Translations under genes and position numbers: made by a program
Assembly (NCBI GenBank): GCA_009694375.1
Contig: SHVB01000013.1
Coordinates: 1 to 64,000 of the forward strand
DNA: 64,000 nucleotides
Source of the DNA: Acidimicrobiia bacterium
GTDB taxonomy: Bacteria; Actinomycetota; Acidimicrobiia; Acidimicrobiales; VFJN01
Direction: 5' to 3'
Notes under the pieces: model-generated
Databases searched by the model: none
Told to the model about the DNA's origin: nothing
What the model saw: only the letters and a program-made list of their open reading frames with translations
Shown: piece after piece, positions 44,077 through 52,829 of the stretch
Numbering within the stretch: the stretch's first letter is position 1
Layout: every line of letters starts with the position of its first letter

Positions 44077-44702
44077 CGGCTCAGACCGTGTCGGATCAGA
44101 CCGAGGTAGGCCTCGACGACCGCTGCGTCCCTGGAGGCGTCGCCCCCGTGGAGCAACTCCTCGAGGAAGTGGCGAGCGCCCAACAGGAAGTGGGCTTGGG
44201 CATCGACCTCGAGGTCGTCCATCTCCCGGATGACCCCGTCGGCGATGCCGGCACGGATGCGGTCGCCCAACTCATCGACCCAGGCCGACATCCCGTCCCG
44301 GTACAAGTCGGGCTCGAGCAGCTTGATCTCGTCGGCGAGGCGCACGTGGGCGGGATTGCGCCGCAGGTATTCGACGAAGGCCAGCAGTTCCGCTCGGCTG
44401 CGATCGAAGAAGTCCGCGCCGTCCGGCAGGACCAACCCCGCCAACCGGTCCGACAGGTCGAGCATCAGCTCCTGCATGAGCTCGCGCAGCAGATCTCCCC
44501 GGGAACCGAAGTGGTAGTGGACGCTGCCGACCGCCAGGTCGGCGCGATCGGCGATCCGGGCCACCGAGGTGTTCATGAACCCCCGCTCGGAGGCCTCGGC
44601 CAGCGCGGCAGTCAACAGGCGGGCTCGGGTGTCGGCAGACTTGGCGTAGCCCCCCTCCGCACGGTGCACCCCAGCGCCGTCCGTGAAGGGCAGGGCCGCC
44701 AT
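44073..44702 (-). CDS. TetR family regulator of the monooxygenase operon
   Basis: A 209-residue TetR protein with a helix-turn-helix (TSVARIADRADLAVGSVHYH then FGSRGDLLRELM) and a C-terminal ligand domain. It is the first gene of the operon it probably controls (ATGA overlap with the monooxygenase gene), and the 44-bp spacer to the divergent strand holds two palindromes. ATG at 44702 is chosen; the frame extends six codons to a TTG. The inducer may be the ketone substrate or its acyl-CoA. Confidence 0.9.
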   Translation of the reverse strand: MAALPFTDGAGVHRAEGGYAKSADTRARLLTAALAEASERGFMNTSVARIADRADLAVGSVHYHFGSRGDLLRELMQELMLDLSDRLAGLVLPDGADFFDRSRAELLAFVEYLRRNPAHVRLADEIKLLEPDLYRDGMSAWVDELGDRIRAGIADGVIREMDDLEVDAQAHFLLGARHFLEELLHGGDASRDAAVVEAYLGLIRHGLSR

Positions 44703-44708
44703 GGTCAG

Positions 44709-44723
44709 ATCTTGATTCAAGAT
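44709..44723. promoter_or_regulatory. Palindromic operator 1 between TetR and the CoA-transferase strand
   Basis: Perfect 15-bp palindrome ATCTTGA-T-TCAAGAT only 6 bp from the TetR start codon, in place to control both directions. It is likely bound by the adjacent TetR. Confidence 0.7.
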
Positions 44724-44730
44724 TCAGTTT

Positions 44731-44742
44731 CGATCAAGATCG
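44731..44742. promoter_or_regulatory. Palindromic element 2 in the same spacer
   Basis: CGATC-AA-GATCG, five-base arms, 4 bp before the start codon of the small ORF at 44747. It shares ATCAAGAT with the neighbouring palindrome, so it may be a second, weaker repressor site. Confidence 0.5.
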
Positions 44743-44746
44743 CGCC

Positions 44747-44875
44747 ATGGCCGATGCGTGGACCATCCTGTCCACCACCGAGATCGAGATCCTCGGAGAC
44801 CCGCACTATCGGGCGCTGACCGTCGACAATCCAACCCTCGTGGCGGTCAAGGAACCCACGGTGCGGCGGTGGTGA
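44747..44875 (+). CDS. 42-residue leader ORF coupled to the tandem CoA-transferase
   Basis: An ATG-started frame of 42 residues beginning MADAWTILSTTEIEILGDPH and ending in TVRRW. Its TGA overlaps the GTG start of the CoA-transferase (GTGA), the overlap used elsewhere in this window for genuine coupled genes. It starts right after the operators, where a first gene is expected. No domain is recognised, and no clear ribosome site precedes it. It may be a real small protein, a coupling leader, or the shortened front of a former gene. Confidence 0.5.
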   Translation: MADAWTILSTTEIEILGDPHYRALTVDNPTLVAVKEPTVRRW

Positions 44876-47313
44876 CCGGCGCCGAACCGGGTCCGTTCGT
44901 GGGCCTTCGAGGGCTCCGGATCCTGGACTTCTCCACCCAGATCGGTGGCCCTTACTGCTCCAAGCTGCTCGTGGACGCCGGCGCCACGGTCATCAAGGTG
45001 GAGCCGGTTGGCGGCGATCCGATGCGGACCTGGTCGTCCACCGGCGCCGACCTCCACGACGAAGACTCGGCGCTCTTCCGATTCCTAAACGCCGGCAAGC
45101 AGTCCGTCGTCGGCACCATCGACGACGACGCCATCGCCGGCCTGGTGGCCGAGGCAGACGTGGTCATCGAGGCCCACGGGCTCAGCGGCGATGCCGGCGA
45201 ACGGCTCGACGTTGAGCGGCTACGTCGGGAACGGCCCGAACTGGTGGTGGCCTCCATCACCCCGTACGGCCTCACCGGACCCTGGGCGAACCGAGCGGCC
45301 TCGGAGTTCACCCTCCAGGCCGAGTCGGGATCGCTCGGCATCCGCGGCCTCCGGGGCGGCTCGCCGTTCCAGGCCGGCGGTCGTATCACCGAATGGTCCT
45401 CGGGCGTGTACGCCGCCGCCGCCGTGGTCCCCGCCGCCCTCCACGCTCAGGCCACCGGACGGGGCTGCCACCTCGACCTGTCGATGCTCGAGACAGCCAA
45501 CATGGTCTTCACCAACTTCTCCGACACTATGAACCGCCTCCTCAACGGCGGCCCCGGGCGGGCCGAGCACGCCTTCTTGGCCCCCACGGTGGAGACCCCG
45601 TCGATCGAGGCGACCGCCGACGGGTGGGTGGGCTTCTGCACGAACGCTCGCAAACAATTCGAGGCCTTTCTGCTCCTCATCGAACGCCAGGATCTCGTGG
45701 GCGATGAGGAACTGGCCTCGGTCTTCGGGCGGATGGTCCGCTTCGAGGAGTGGACCGGACTCGTCAGCGACTGGTGCTCGGGCCACCGCACCGATGCCAT
45801 CGTCGACGCCGCCGCCGCCCTTCGGATCCCCGTGGCCCCCGTCGGCGACGCCGAAGCGGTGCTGGCCCACCCGCACAACATCGACCGCGGTGTCTTTGTG
45901 GCCGATGCGTCCAACCGCTTCCGCCAACCGCGCCGGCCCTGGCGCGTCGATGACGCCGATCCGCCGCCCCCATCCCCGGCCCCCAGCCTCGATGAGAGCG
46001 GCGACACTCCACGTTTTCCTCCGCGAGCCGAGCCGGGCCCGTCGCTGTCGGCCGGCGCCGGCCCGGATGACCTCCCGCTGCGGGGCCTGCGCATCCTGGA
46101 CCTGACGGCCTGGTTCGCGGGACCCTCGTGCACCCAACTCCTGGCCAGCCTCGGGGCCGAGGTGATCCATGTGGAGTCGGCCCGCCGACCCGACGGGATG
46201 CGGGGGATCGGCGTGATGATGGTCGGTAGCTACGAGCAGCACTGGGAGGCCAGCCCCCACTTCCTTCAGGTGAACACCAACAAGTCCGGGTTGACCCTCG
46301 ATCTCGGCGATCCCACCGGCTTCGCGCTGCTGCAGCGGATGATCGCTCACTGCGACGTGGTGGTGGAGAACTTCACCCCCCGGGTCCTCGACGAGTTCGG
46401 GCTCACCTGGGACCTCGTGCGACAGATCAATCCCCGGGCGATCCTGGCCCGGATGCCCGCCTTCGGCCTCACCGGAGCGTGGCGGGATCGCCCCGGGTTC
46501 GCGCAGACCGTCGAGCAGTTCTCCGGCCTGGCCTGGATCACCGGATTCCCATCCGACCAGCCGCGCATCCCACGAGGACCGTGTGACCCGGTGGCCGGCA
46601 TGCACGCCGCTCTGGCCGTCGTGGTAGCCCTGGCCGATCGGGACCGAACGGGTCGCGGCCACCTGGTCGAGAGCCCGCTGTCCGAGACGAGCCTGAACAT
46701 TGCCGCTGAACAAGTGCTCGAGTGGACGGCATACGGCCGCCGGATGCAGCGGGAGGGAAACCGCTCGGCGTTGGCGGCCCCCCAGGGCCTCTACCCCTGC
46801 GTGCCTGGGGTTGTCGCCGTCGATTCGTGGGTGGCCATCTCTGTCGGCGACGACCGGCAGTGGCGGGCGCTCCGCGCCGCGCTCGGTGATCCCGCCTGGG
46901 CGCTCGATGCTGCCCTCGACACGCGCGAAGGCCGACGCCTCCAGCATGATCTCATCGACGAACACCTGGGGCGCTGGACGGCTCACCACCGGGCGGTGGA
47001 CGCGGCGGCTGCGCTCCGGGCCGTCGGAGTGACCGCGTCGGCGGTGGTGGACGCGTCGCGTGTCCTTGAGGCCAACCCACAGATGGAAGCCCGGGGATAC
47101 TTCGAAGCCCCCGATCACCCGGTCGTGGGGCCGATGCCGCTCCCCTCGCTGCCGTTCCGCATGAGCGGCGTGGACCAATGGCTGCGCCGCCCGGCCCCCA
47201 CCCTGGGGCGCGACAACGGCACCGTTCTGCGGGATTTCCTCGGCCTCTCAACCGAAGAGATCGATGCCCTCGAGGCGAGCTCGGTGATCGCCCAGCACCC
47301 GGTCGAGCGATAG
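44872..47313 (+). CDS. Tandem CaiB/BaiF (class III) CoA-transferase fusion
   Basis: An 813-residue protein of two complete class III CoA-transferase halves. Half one (about 1-370) opens with LRGLRILDFSTQIGGPYCSK; half two (about 400-813) opens with LRGLRILDLTAWFAGPSCTQ; a Pro-rich linker joins them. At the place of the catalytic Asp both halves show Glu (LDLSMLETAN and VESPLSETSLN). These enzymes move CoA between carboxylic acids and normally work as interlocked dimers, which a fusion could mimic in one chain. It is divergent from the monooxygenase operon and shares its operators, so it probably activates the acid released after lactone opening. The GTG at 44872 is chosen by the overlap. Confidence 0.88.
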   Translation: MTGAEPGPFVGLRGLRILDFSTQIGGPYCSKLLVDAGATVIKVEPVGGDPMRTWSSTGADLHDEDSALFRFLNAGKQSVVGTIDDDAIAGLVAEADVVIEAHGLSGDAGERLDVERLRRERPELVVASITPYGLTGPWANRAASEFTLQAESGSLGIRGLRGGSPFQAGGRITEWSSGVYAAAAVVPAALHAQATGRGCHLDLSMLETANMVFTNFSDTMNRLLNGGPGRAEHAFLAPTVETPSIEATADGWVGFCTNARKQFEAFLLLIERQDLVGDEELASVFGRMVRFEEWTGLVSDWCSGHRTDAIVDAAAALRIPVAPVGDAEAVLAHPHNIDRGVFVADASNRFRQPRRPWRVDDADPPPPSPAPSLDESGDTPRFPPRAEPGPSLSAGAGPDDLPLRGLRILDLTAWFAGPSCTQLLASLGAEVIHVESARRPDGMRGIGVMMVGSYEQHWEASPHFLQVNTNKSGLTLDLGDPTGFALLQRMIAHCDVVVENFTPRVLDEFGLTWDLVRQINPRAILARMPAFGLTGAWRDRPGFAQTVEQFSGLAWITGFPSDQPRIPRGPCDPVAGMHAALAVVVALADRDRTGRGHLVESPLSETSLNIAAEQVLEWTAYGRRMQREGNRSALAAPQGLYPCVPGVVAVDSWVAISVGDDRQWRALRAALGDPAWALDAALDTREGRRLQHDLIDEHLGRWTAHHRAVDAAAALRAVGVTASAVVDASRVLEANPQMEARGYFEAPDHPVVGPMPLPSLPFRMSGVDQWLRRPAPTLGRDNGTVLRDFLGLSTEEIDALEASSVIAQHPVER

Positions 47314-47475
47314 CGAACCAGGTGGTCTCTGTACCGCCGTGCCCGCTGGCACCACCAAACCGGCGCCAGCGATCGACCACGAGATCGGGCCCCTGACCAG
47401 ACCAACCGTGGTGAGACCCTCTCCCAGGCACCCAGGCCGTTGCCGTAGCACCGACGGTGGCGGGCGACCGTGCGT

Positions 47476-48855
47476 TCAGCGGTAGCGGACTCCCTGACGA
47501 TCGAGCTCGCGCTGCACCTCGTGGATGGGCGCCTCTGCGACCTCCACGCCCGCGTGCAGCGAGCAGGCGGCTGCGATGCCCGCCCCCTGGCCGAGGACGG
47601 CGCAGCAGGACATGTTTCGCGTGGCGGCGTGTGAGATGCGGTCGCCGCCCGATGATCGACCGGCCACCAGAAGGTTGCCGACCCCCTTCGGGATGAGGTT
47701 TCGGAACGGGATCTGGAAGTAGCGACCGGTCGTGGGGAGGACCAGCACGCCGTAGCCGTCAATGAACTCCGGGTAGATGCCGATCGAGTCTTCGAAGTGT
47801 GCCTGGTTCCGCACATCGGCCTCGGTGAGGTTGTACTCGGCGTCGATCTTGCGGGTGTCGCGGATGCCCAACGTCATGCCGAAATTGCGGAGGCGGGCAC
47901 CGGAGCACCCCGGAGTGAAGGCGCGCAGCGCGTCGATGGCGTGCATCGCCTGCCGTCGACCTTCGATCTCACCGCGAGCCAGATCGTCAGGGTCGGTGCC
48001 GTCGAGGCCGTTGAGGTGCACGATGTTCATGTAGGTGAGTTCGCCCGTCTCGTGAAGCGCCCCCCAGGTGCCCGCCAGCGTAGTGAGATCGGACGGGATG
48101 ATGCCCTCCTCGATGGCCCTGCGGAAGGGCTTCTGCAAGAACGGCGAGAACAGAGCGTCTTCCTTGTCGTCGGTCTCGATAACCCACTCCCCTCCCCCCG
48201 ACCAATCGCCATAGGTCTGAGGATCGTCCCGCACTCCGTCCATGAACTTCCTCGGGTCGACACCCACCAGGTGGAACATCACCGAGGTGGCCATCATCTC
48301 CTCGCGAGGCGTGAGGTGGGTCAGCGCCCCCGCTCGATGAGCAACGTCGGCGTCGCCCGACGCGTCGATGACGCGCCGGGCCCGAATCGCCTCGCGACCG
48401 GCCTTGGATTCCGTGATGACCCCCACAACCTCGTCGCCCGAAACGAGCGGGGCCACGAACGTGCGATGGAGCATCCCCTCGATGCCCGCCTCCTCCACGA
48501 GGCGATCGGCCACCACCTTGAAGCCCTCGGCATCGAGCTCGAAGGACAGCGACTGGCTTTCCGCCACCGCGGCTCCCATCTCGTGCGCGCGGGTCTCGAA
48601 CTCGCGACCGATGCCGTTCGCCTCAACGGTCTCCTCGTGGCGATACCAGGCCATACCCTCCACCCCGACCGCCGTGATATTGCCTCCGAAGCATCCGAAG
48701 CGCTCCAGCAGCGTCACCTGCACTCCGGCTCGCGCGGCGGCCAGCGCGGCGGCCAGACCCGCCGGGCCCGACCCCACCACCAGCACGTCGGTGTCGTGGA
48801 TGACGTCGACCGTTCGGGCCGGTTCGGTGATCGTCCCGAGGACCCGCCGTGGCAT
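47476..48855 (-). CDS. FAD-dependent oxidoreductase
   Basis: A 459-residue flavoprotein of the FAD_oxidored type. The dinucleotide motif VLVVGSGPAGLAAALAAARAG is near residue 25, followed by a GCFGGN loop; later VIDASGDADVAHRAG and the C-terminal LLVAGRSSGGDRISHAATR complete the FAD site. Related proteins are often annotated as putative dehydrogenases near catabolic genes. ATG at 48855 places the motif at the normal distance; the frame is open 19 codons further. It is convergent to the CoA-transferase gene with 160 bp between. Substrate unknown. Confidence 0.88.
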   Translation of the reverse strand: MPRRVLGTITEPARTVDVIHDTDVLVVGSGPAGLAAALAAARAGVQVTLLERFGCFGGNITAVGVEGMAWYRHEETVEANGIGREFETRAHEMGAAVAESQSLSFELDAEGFKVVADRLVEEAGIEGMLHRTFVAPLVSGDEVVGVITESKAGREAIRARRVIDASGDADVAHRAGALTHLTPREEMMATSVMFHLVGVDPRKFMDGVRDDPQTYGDWSGGGEWVIETDDKEDALFSPFLQKPFRRAIEEGIIPSDLTTLAGTWGALHETGELTYMNIVHLNGLDGTDPDDLARGEIEGRRQAMHAIDALRAFTPGCSGARLRNFGMTLGIRDTRKIDAEYNLTEADVRNQAHFEDSIGIYPEFIDGYGVLVLPTTGRYFQIPFRNLIPKGVGNLLVAGRSSGGDRISHAATRNMSCCAVLGQGAGIAAACSLHAGVEVAEAPIHEVQRELDRQGVRYR

Positions 48856-48899
48856 GGCGTCATGCTGCCATACAACCAACGATTTGGTGGGCGCAGGGG

Positions 48900-49233
48900 G
48901 GACGGCTTTCAAACCCTGTCCAACGCAGGCTATCGGCGGCTGAGATCGGTGAGCTGTGCCACCTCTACTGCGAGGGTGCGCCGCTCGATGCCCTCGCTCG
49001 TCAGCACAAGGTGAACCGGATCACGATCATCACCCACCTGGATCGAGCAGGCATTCAACGGCGGCGCGTAGCCCGCAAGATGACCGACGACTCGGTTGCC
49101 AAGGCGGCGACACGATACGCGCAGGGCGCTTCGCTCGCCGGTCGTAGCGAAGAAGTTCAATGTCGGCGCCAGGACTCTGGCCCGCGAGTTCCGCCTGGCG
49201 GGGGTGTCGATCCGGCCCCGGCACGGCTGCTAA
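48900..49233 (+). pseudogene. Frameshifted helix-turn-helix gene of recombinase type
   Basis: The frame after about 48900 encodes QRRLSAAEIGELCHLYCEGA and an HTH (LARQHKVNRITIITHLDRAG), then a second repeat begins, KMTDDSVAKAATRYAQGASL. At about 49136-49145 one extra base shifts the frame; reading on in the new frame restores ARTLAREFRLAGVSIRPR and a stop at 49231-49233. Two such HTH repeats ending in IRPR are typical of proteins carried with serine recombinases and other mobile DNA in actinobacteria. No intact start codon of its own is visible; the open frame begins antisense over the FAD oxidoreductase start. Confidence 0.7.
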
Positions 49234-49427
49234 CGCTGGGAGGGTCCCTACCCACCGTCAACCAAACCCTCGGCAGACCCGGGTGATTCATCCCTGGGGC
49301 GGCATGGATCAACCAACCGTCCAAGACGCCCCTGGCACCCACCGCCATCTGAGCAGCCGATGTCTCACCGACGTTGACACGTGCCGGTCCAGACTCCGGC
49401 GTCACAGCCTCCGTGTACGGTTCGATC

Positions 49428-52400
49428 GTGCTGCAGCTGCAGGGACATGAGCAGATGGGCGGCCTGGCTGACCAGTTGGCGGCCGTGCTCGCCGCGCCCG
49501 TGGCGGATCCGATGGCTGCGGAATGGATCGTCGTGGGGTCCGCCGGGGTTGACCGTTGGCTTCGCCTCCAGCTCTCGCAGCGGCTGGGATGCTCGGTGGA
49601 CCCGTCATCGACCGACGGCGTCGCCGCCAATCTCGACCTGCTGTATCCCCAGCGACTGGTGCAGCGAATCCTCGCCCCGCGGGACCCGAACGAGCCCGAT
49701 CCATGGGGTGTCGACCAGCTCACATGGGTGGTGCTGGAGGTGCTTGCCGGCCTGGGCTCCGATGCGCGCCTCGGTCCGATCGCACAGCTGGCACCAGGTG
49801 CGACCCGCTGGTCGCGCGCCCGGCGTCTGGCGGATCTCTTCGACCGCTACCTCCTCCACCGTCCGCACATGGTGCGGTCGTGGGGAGCCGGCGATGACGT
49901 CGACGGATTGGGTAATCCCCTTCCCGAGCGAGCGCGCTGGCAGCCGTACCTGTGGCGTTCGGTGCGCGAGCAGGTCGGCATGCCGAGCCCTGCGGAGTTG
50001 ATGCCCGATCAGCTGGCCGCTCTGCGGGCAGGTCAGTGCCCCGACGACGTGCCCGAACGGGTCTCGCTCTTCGGCCTGACCACCATCCCGGGTGGGGCAC
50101 CGTTCCTCGAACTGCTCGACGCGCTCGCGACCCAGCGAGACGTGCACCTGCTGCTCCACCACCCGTCAGCCGCGCTGGCCGACAAGGTCCGGCGTCCGCC
50201 CGGTGTTGTGGGTGGCCTCCACCCGCTCCTGCGCTCGTGGGCCCGCCCGGCGCGAGATACCCTCGTGCTGCTGGGCGACCGCGGGGCGGACGAGCCGATC
50301 GGCCCGGCCCCCACCCCTAGGTCCGCTGTGACCACCGTGCTCCAGCAGGTGCAGGCCGACCTCCGTGCCGATCAGAAGCCGGCCGGCCAGCTGGTCCCAT
50401 CCGCGGACGACCGATCGCTGCGGATCCACTCCTGCCATGGCGCCAGCCGTCAGGTGGAGGTGCTCCGGGATCAGATCCTCCACCTGCTCGCCGACGACGA
50501 CCATCTCCGGGAGGACGATGTCGTGGTTCTGTGTCCGTCGCTCGAGGAGTTCGTCCCCCTGATCGAGGCGGCCTGGGGTCCGAGCGCCTCGTCTAGCCCG
50601 GTGGCAGATGACAACAGCGGGTCGCCAGCGCTGGCCTACCGCATGACCGATCGCTCCCTCGGATCCATCGTGCCCGTCCTGGCCGCCCTAGCCTCGCTTC
50701 TGGAGCTCCTCGACAGCCGCTTCTCGGATGCGGCCGTGCTCGACTTTGCGAACCTAGCGCCGGTCCGCGAACGCTACGACCTCGATGACGAGGACCTGTC
50801 TCGCCTGGCTGACTGGGTGGAGCAGGCCAATGTCCGGTGGGGCCTCGACGCCGCTCACCGACAGCGATGGGGGTTGCCGGCCGGCCATGCGGACGGCGCG
50901 TGGTCCACGGCCCTGGACCGCCTGCTGCTAGGCGTGATGGTCAGCGACGATCCGCTGGCGCTCGGCCCGGGCGAGGTGCTCCCGATCGGAGTCGAAGGTT
51001 CAGGCGTCGCGCTGGCCGGACGCTTCGCGGAACTCCTCGACCGGTTGAAGCTGCTGGCAGACGAGGCCCAACGCCCACGGCCCGTCGGCGAGTGGATAGA
51101 CCTGCTTCGCGACGCCTCGGACCAGTTGTTCGCCACCGAGCGCGGCGGAGAGTGGCAGGCAGCCAAGCTGGCCAACCTGTTCGAGGACATCGCCCAGCAG
51201 GCGGCGATCGGTGGCCAGCCCTCCGCCGTGGATCTCACACTGGCGGAGGTTCGAGCACTCATCGGTCGTCGCCTCCAGGACACCGCCGGTCGGGCCGAGT
51301 TCTTCCGCGGTGGGATCACCGTGACCTCCCTCACGCCGCTACGAGGGCTGCCGCACCGCGTCGTCTGCCTCCTCGGGGTCGACGAATCGGCATTCACATC
51401 AGGCGCCCCCGACGGAGACGACCTCACCTCGCTCGCTCCCGAGATCGGGGATCGAGACCGCCGCGCCGAAACCCGTCAGGCGCTGCTCGATGCGGTCCTG
51501 GCCGCGGAGGACCACCTCATCATCACCCGCACCGGCCACAGCGTGGTCACCAACCAGCCCGTCCCACCGGCGGTGGCGGTCGCGGAGCTGCGCGAGGCCG
51601 TGGCGGCCACCATCGCCGATGGCAAGCGCCAGGAGGCCATGGCCGCGATCGAGATCGCCCATCCCAGGCAGGGCTACGACGAGCGGAACTTCCGGCCGGG
51701 TGCGATCGATCCTGGCGCCACCGTGGCCTGGGGGTTCAACACTTTGGCTCGAGACGGTGCCGATCGACGCCGGATGAACCTGTCGCCGCCCGCGTTCCTG
51801 GAGGAGCCGCTCGCCGTCGACCCCCTGCCGGTGGTGGACCTCGGTGAGCTCCGAGACTTCCTCGAGAACCCGGTGCGATACTTCGTACGTTCGTGCCTCA
51901 GGGTCAACCTCCCCGAGGTTCCCTCGCGCTCCGGGGGCAAGCTCGTCGCCCCGTCGTCGACCTCGAGTGGCTTGGCCCGCGCCTCCGAAGGCCGCAACCT
52001 CGTGCTCGAGCTCGATTCGCTCGAGAGCTGGAAGGTGGCCGACCGCCTGCTGGCCCACCGGCGCTCCGGCGGCGACGTCGGCTCGTTCCGGCGACGGGAA
52101 CGGGCGTCAGACCTCCTGCCGCCCGGCCGTCTGTCCGATCGGGCCATCGACCTCACCGTGGAGAAGGTGGACCCGCTCGTCGATTGCCTCGACGATCTTG
52201 GGGTACTGGGCACGGAACCGATCCAACGGCCCGTCGACGTGAGCCTCCCCGATGGCACGCGGCTGGTGGGATCGGTCCGAGACGACCGCGGGGTCGCCCC
52301 CGGCCCGGTCACGGTCACGGCGTCGCACTGGCACCGCAAGCGCGAGCTCGGTCCGTGGCTCGACCTGCTGGCGCTCACCGCGCAGGATCCCAGCCGTCCG

Positions 52401-52829
52401 TGGACCGCCCAGCTCGTGGCGTCCGCGAAGAGCAAGGCGCGCGTGAAGTCCGTAGCGATCACGCTGCCAGGGGAGTCCGCAACGCAACGTCGAGATCGAG
52501 CGCTGACCGCGCTGTCCACTGTGGTCGGCCTGTTCCAGCGCGGTCGGACCGAGCCGCTTCCGATCTTCCCCGAGACCTCGATCGACCTCTACGAGGGCAA
52601 GCCGAGGGCGGCCACGTGGAGCGGCTACCAGGGCATGGGTGAGGGTGTCGATCGCTGGGTCCAGCTGGTGTTCGGCTCGATCACGTTCGCCGAGCTGCTC
52701 GCCATTGAGTGCCGGCCCGACGACCCCCCTGGTGGGAACGGGGGACGGGCGGAGCGCTATGCCTCGGTCCTCTGGGGTGCGTTCCACGACTCCCAAGCCG
52801 CACCCGACGATGACGGGGCCGATCTGTGA
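49428..52829 (+). CDS. recC: Exodeoxyribonuclease V gamma subunit
   Basis: A protein of about 1133 residues, normal for RecC. The N-terminal part has the helicase-like but inactive domains (ADPMAAEWIVVGSAGVDRWL, QRLGCSVD), the middle LRIHSCHGASRQVEVLRDQI and LTPLRGLPHRVVCLLGVDE segments are typical, and the end carries the inactivated nuclease-like domain. RecC recognises Chi-type sequences and holds RecB and RecD. The start is uncertain: GTG at 49428 fits the family N-terminus, GTG at 49413 is an alternative. Its stop overlaps the recB start (GTGA), and recB overlaps recD, giving a fully coupled recCBD operon. Confidence 0.93.
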   Translation: MLQLQGHEQMGGLADQLAAVLAAPVADPMAAEWIVVGSAGVDRWLRLQLSQRLGCSVDPSSTDGVAANLDLLYPQRLVQRILAPRDPNEPDPWGVDQLTWVVLEVLAGLGSDARLGPIAQLAPGATRWSRARRLADLFDRYLLHRPHMVRSWGAGDDVDGLGNPLPERARWQPYLWRSVREQVGMPSPAELMPDQLAALRAGQCPDDVPERVSLFGLTTIPGGAPFLELLDALATQRDVHLLLHHPSAALADKVRRPPGVVGGLHPLLRSWARPARDTLVLLGDRGADEPIGPAPTPRSAVTTVLQQVQADLRADQKPAGQLVPSADDRSLRIHSCHGASRQVEVLRDQILHLLADDDHLREDDVVVLCPSLEEFVPLIEAAWGPSASSSPVADDNSGSPALAYRMTDRSLGSIVPVLAALASLLELLDSRFSDAAVLDFANLAPVRERYDLDDEDLSRLADWVEQANVRWGLDAAHRQRWGLPAGHADGAWSTALDRLLLGVMVSDDPLALGPGEVLPIGVEGSGVALAGRFAELLDRLKLLADEAQRPRPVGEWIDLLRDASDQLFATERGGEWQAAKLANLFEDIAQQAAIGGQPSAVDLTLAEVRALIGRRLQDTAGRAEFFRGGITVTSLTPLRGLPHRVVCLLGVDESAFTSGAPDGDDLTSLAPEIGDRDRRAETRQALLDAVLAAEDHLIITRTGHSVVTNQPVPPAVAVAELREAVAATIADGKRQEAMAAIEIAHPRQGYDERNFRPGAIDPGATVAWGFNTLARDGADRRRMNLSPPAFLEEPLAVDPLPVVDLGELRDFLENPVRYFVRSCLRVNLPEVPSRSGGKLVAPSSTSSGLARASEGRNLVLELDSLESWKVADRLLAHRRSGGDVGSFRRRERASDLLPPGRLSDRAIDLTVEKVDPLVDCLDDLGVLGTEPIQRPVDVSLPDGTRLVGSVRDDRGVAPGPVTVTASHWHRKRELGPWLDLLALTAQDPSRPWTAQLVASAKSKARVKSVAITLPGESATQRRDRALTALSTVVGLFQRGRTEPLPIFPETSIDLYEGKPRAATWSGYQGMGEGVDRWVQLVFGSITFAELLAIECRPDDPPGGNGGRAERYASVLWGAFHDSQAAPDDDGADL

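Noticed and set aside
45220-47178. A 652-codon minus-strand frame opposite the tandem CoA-transferase
   Set aside because: Low-complexity Arg/Gly/His shadow of a GC-rich gene; both CaiB halves on the plus strand are intact.
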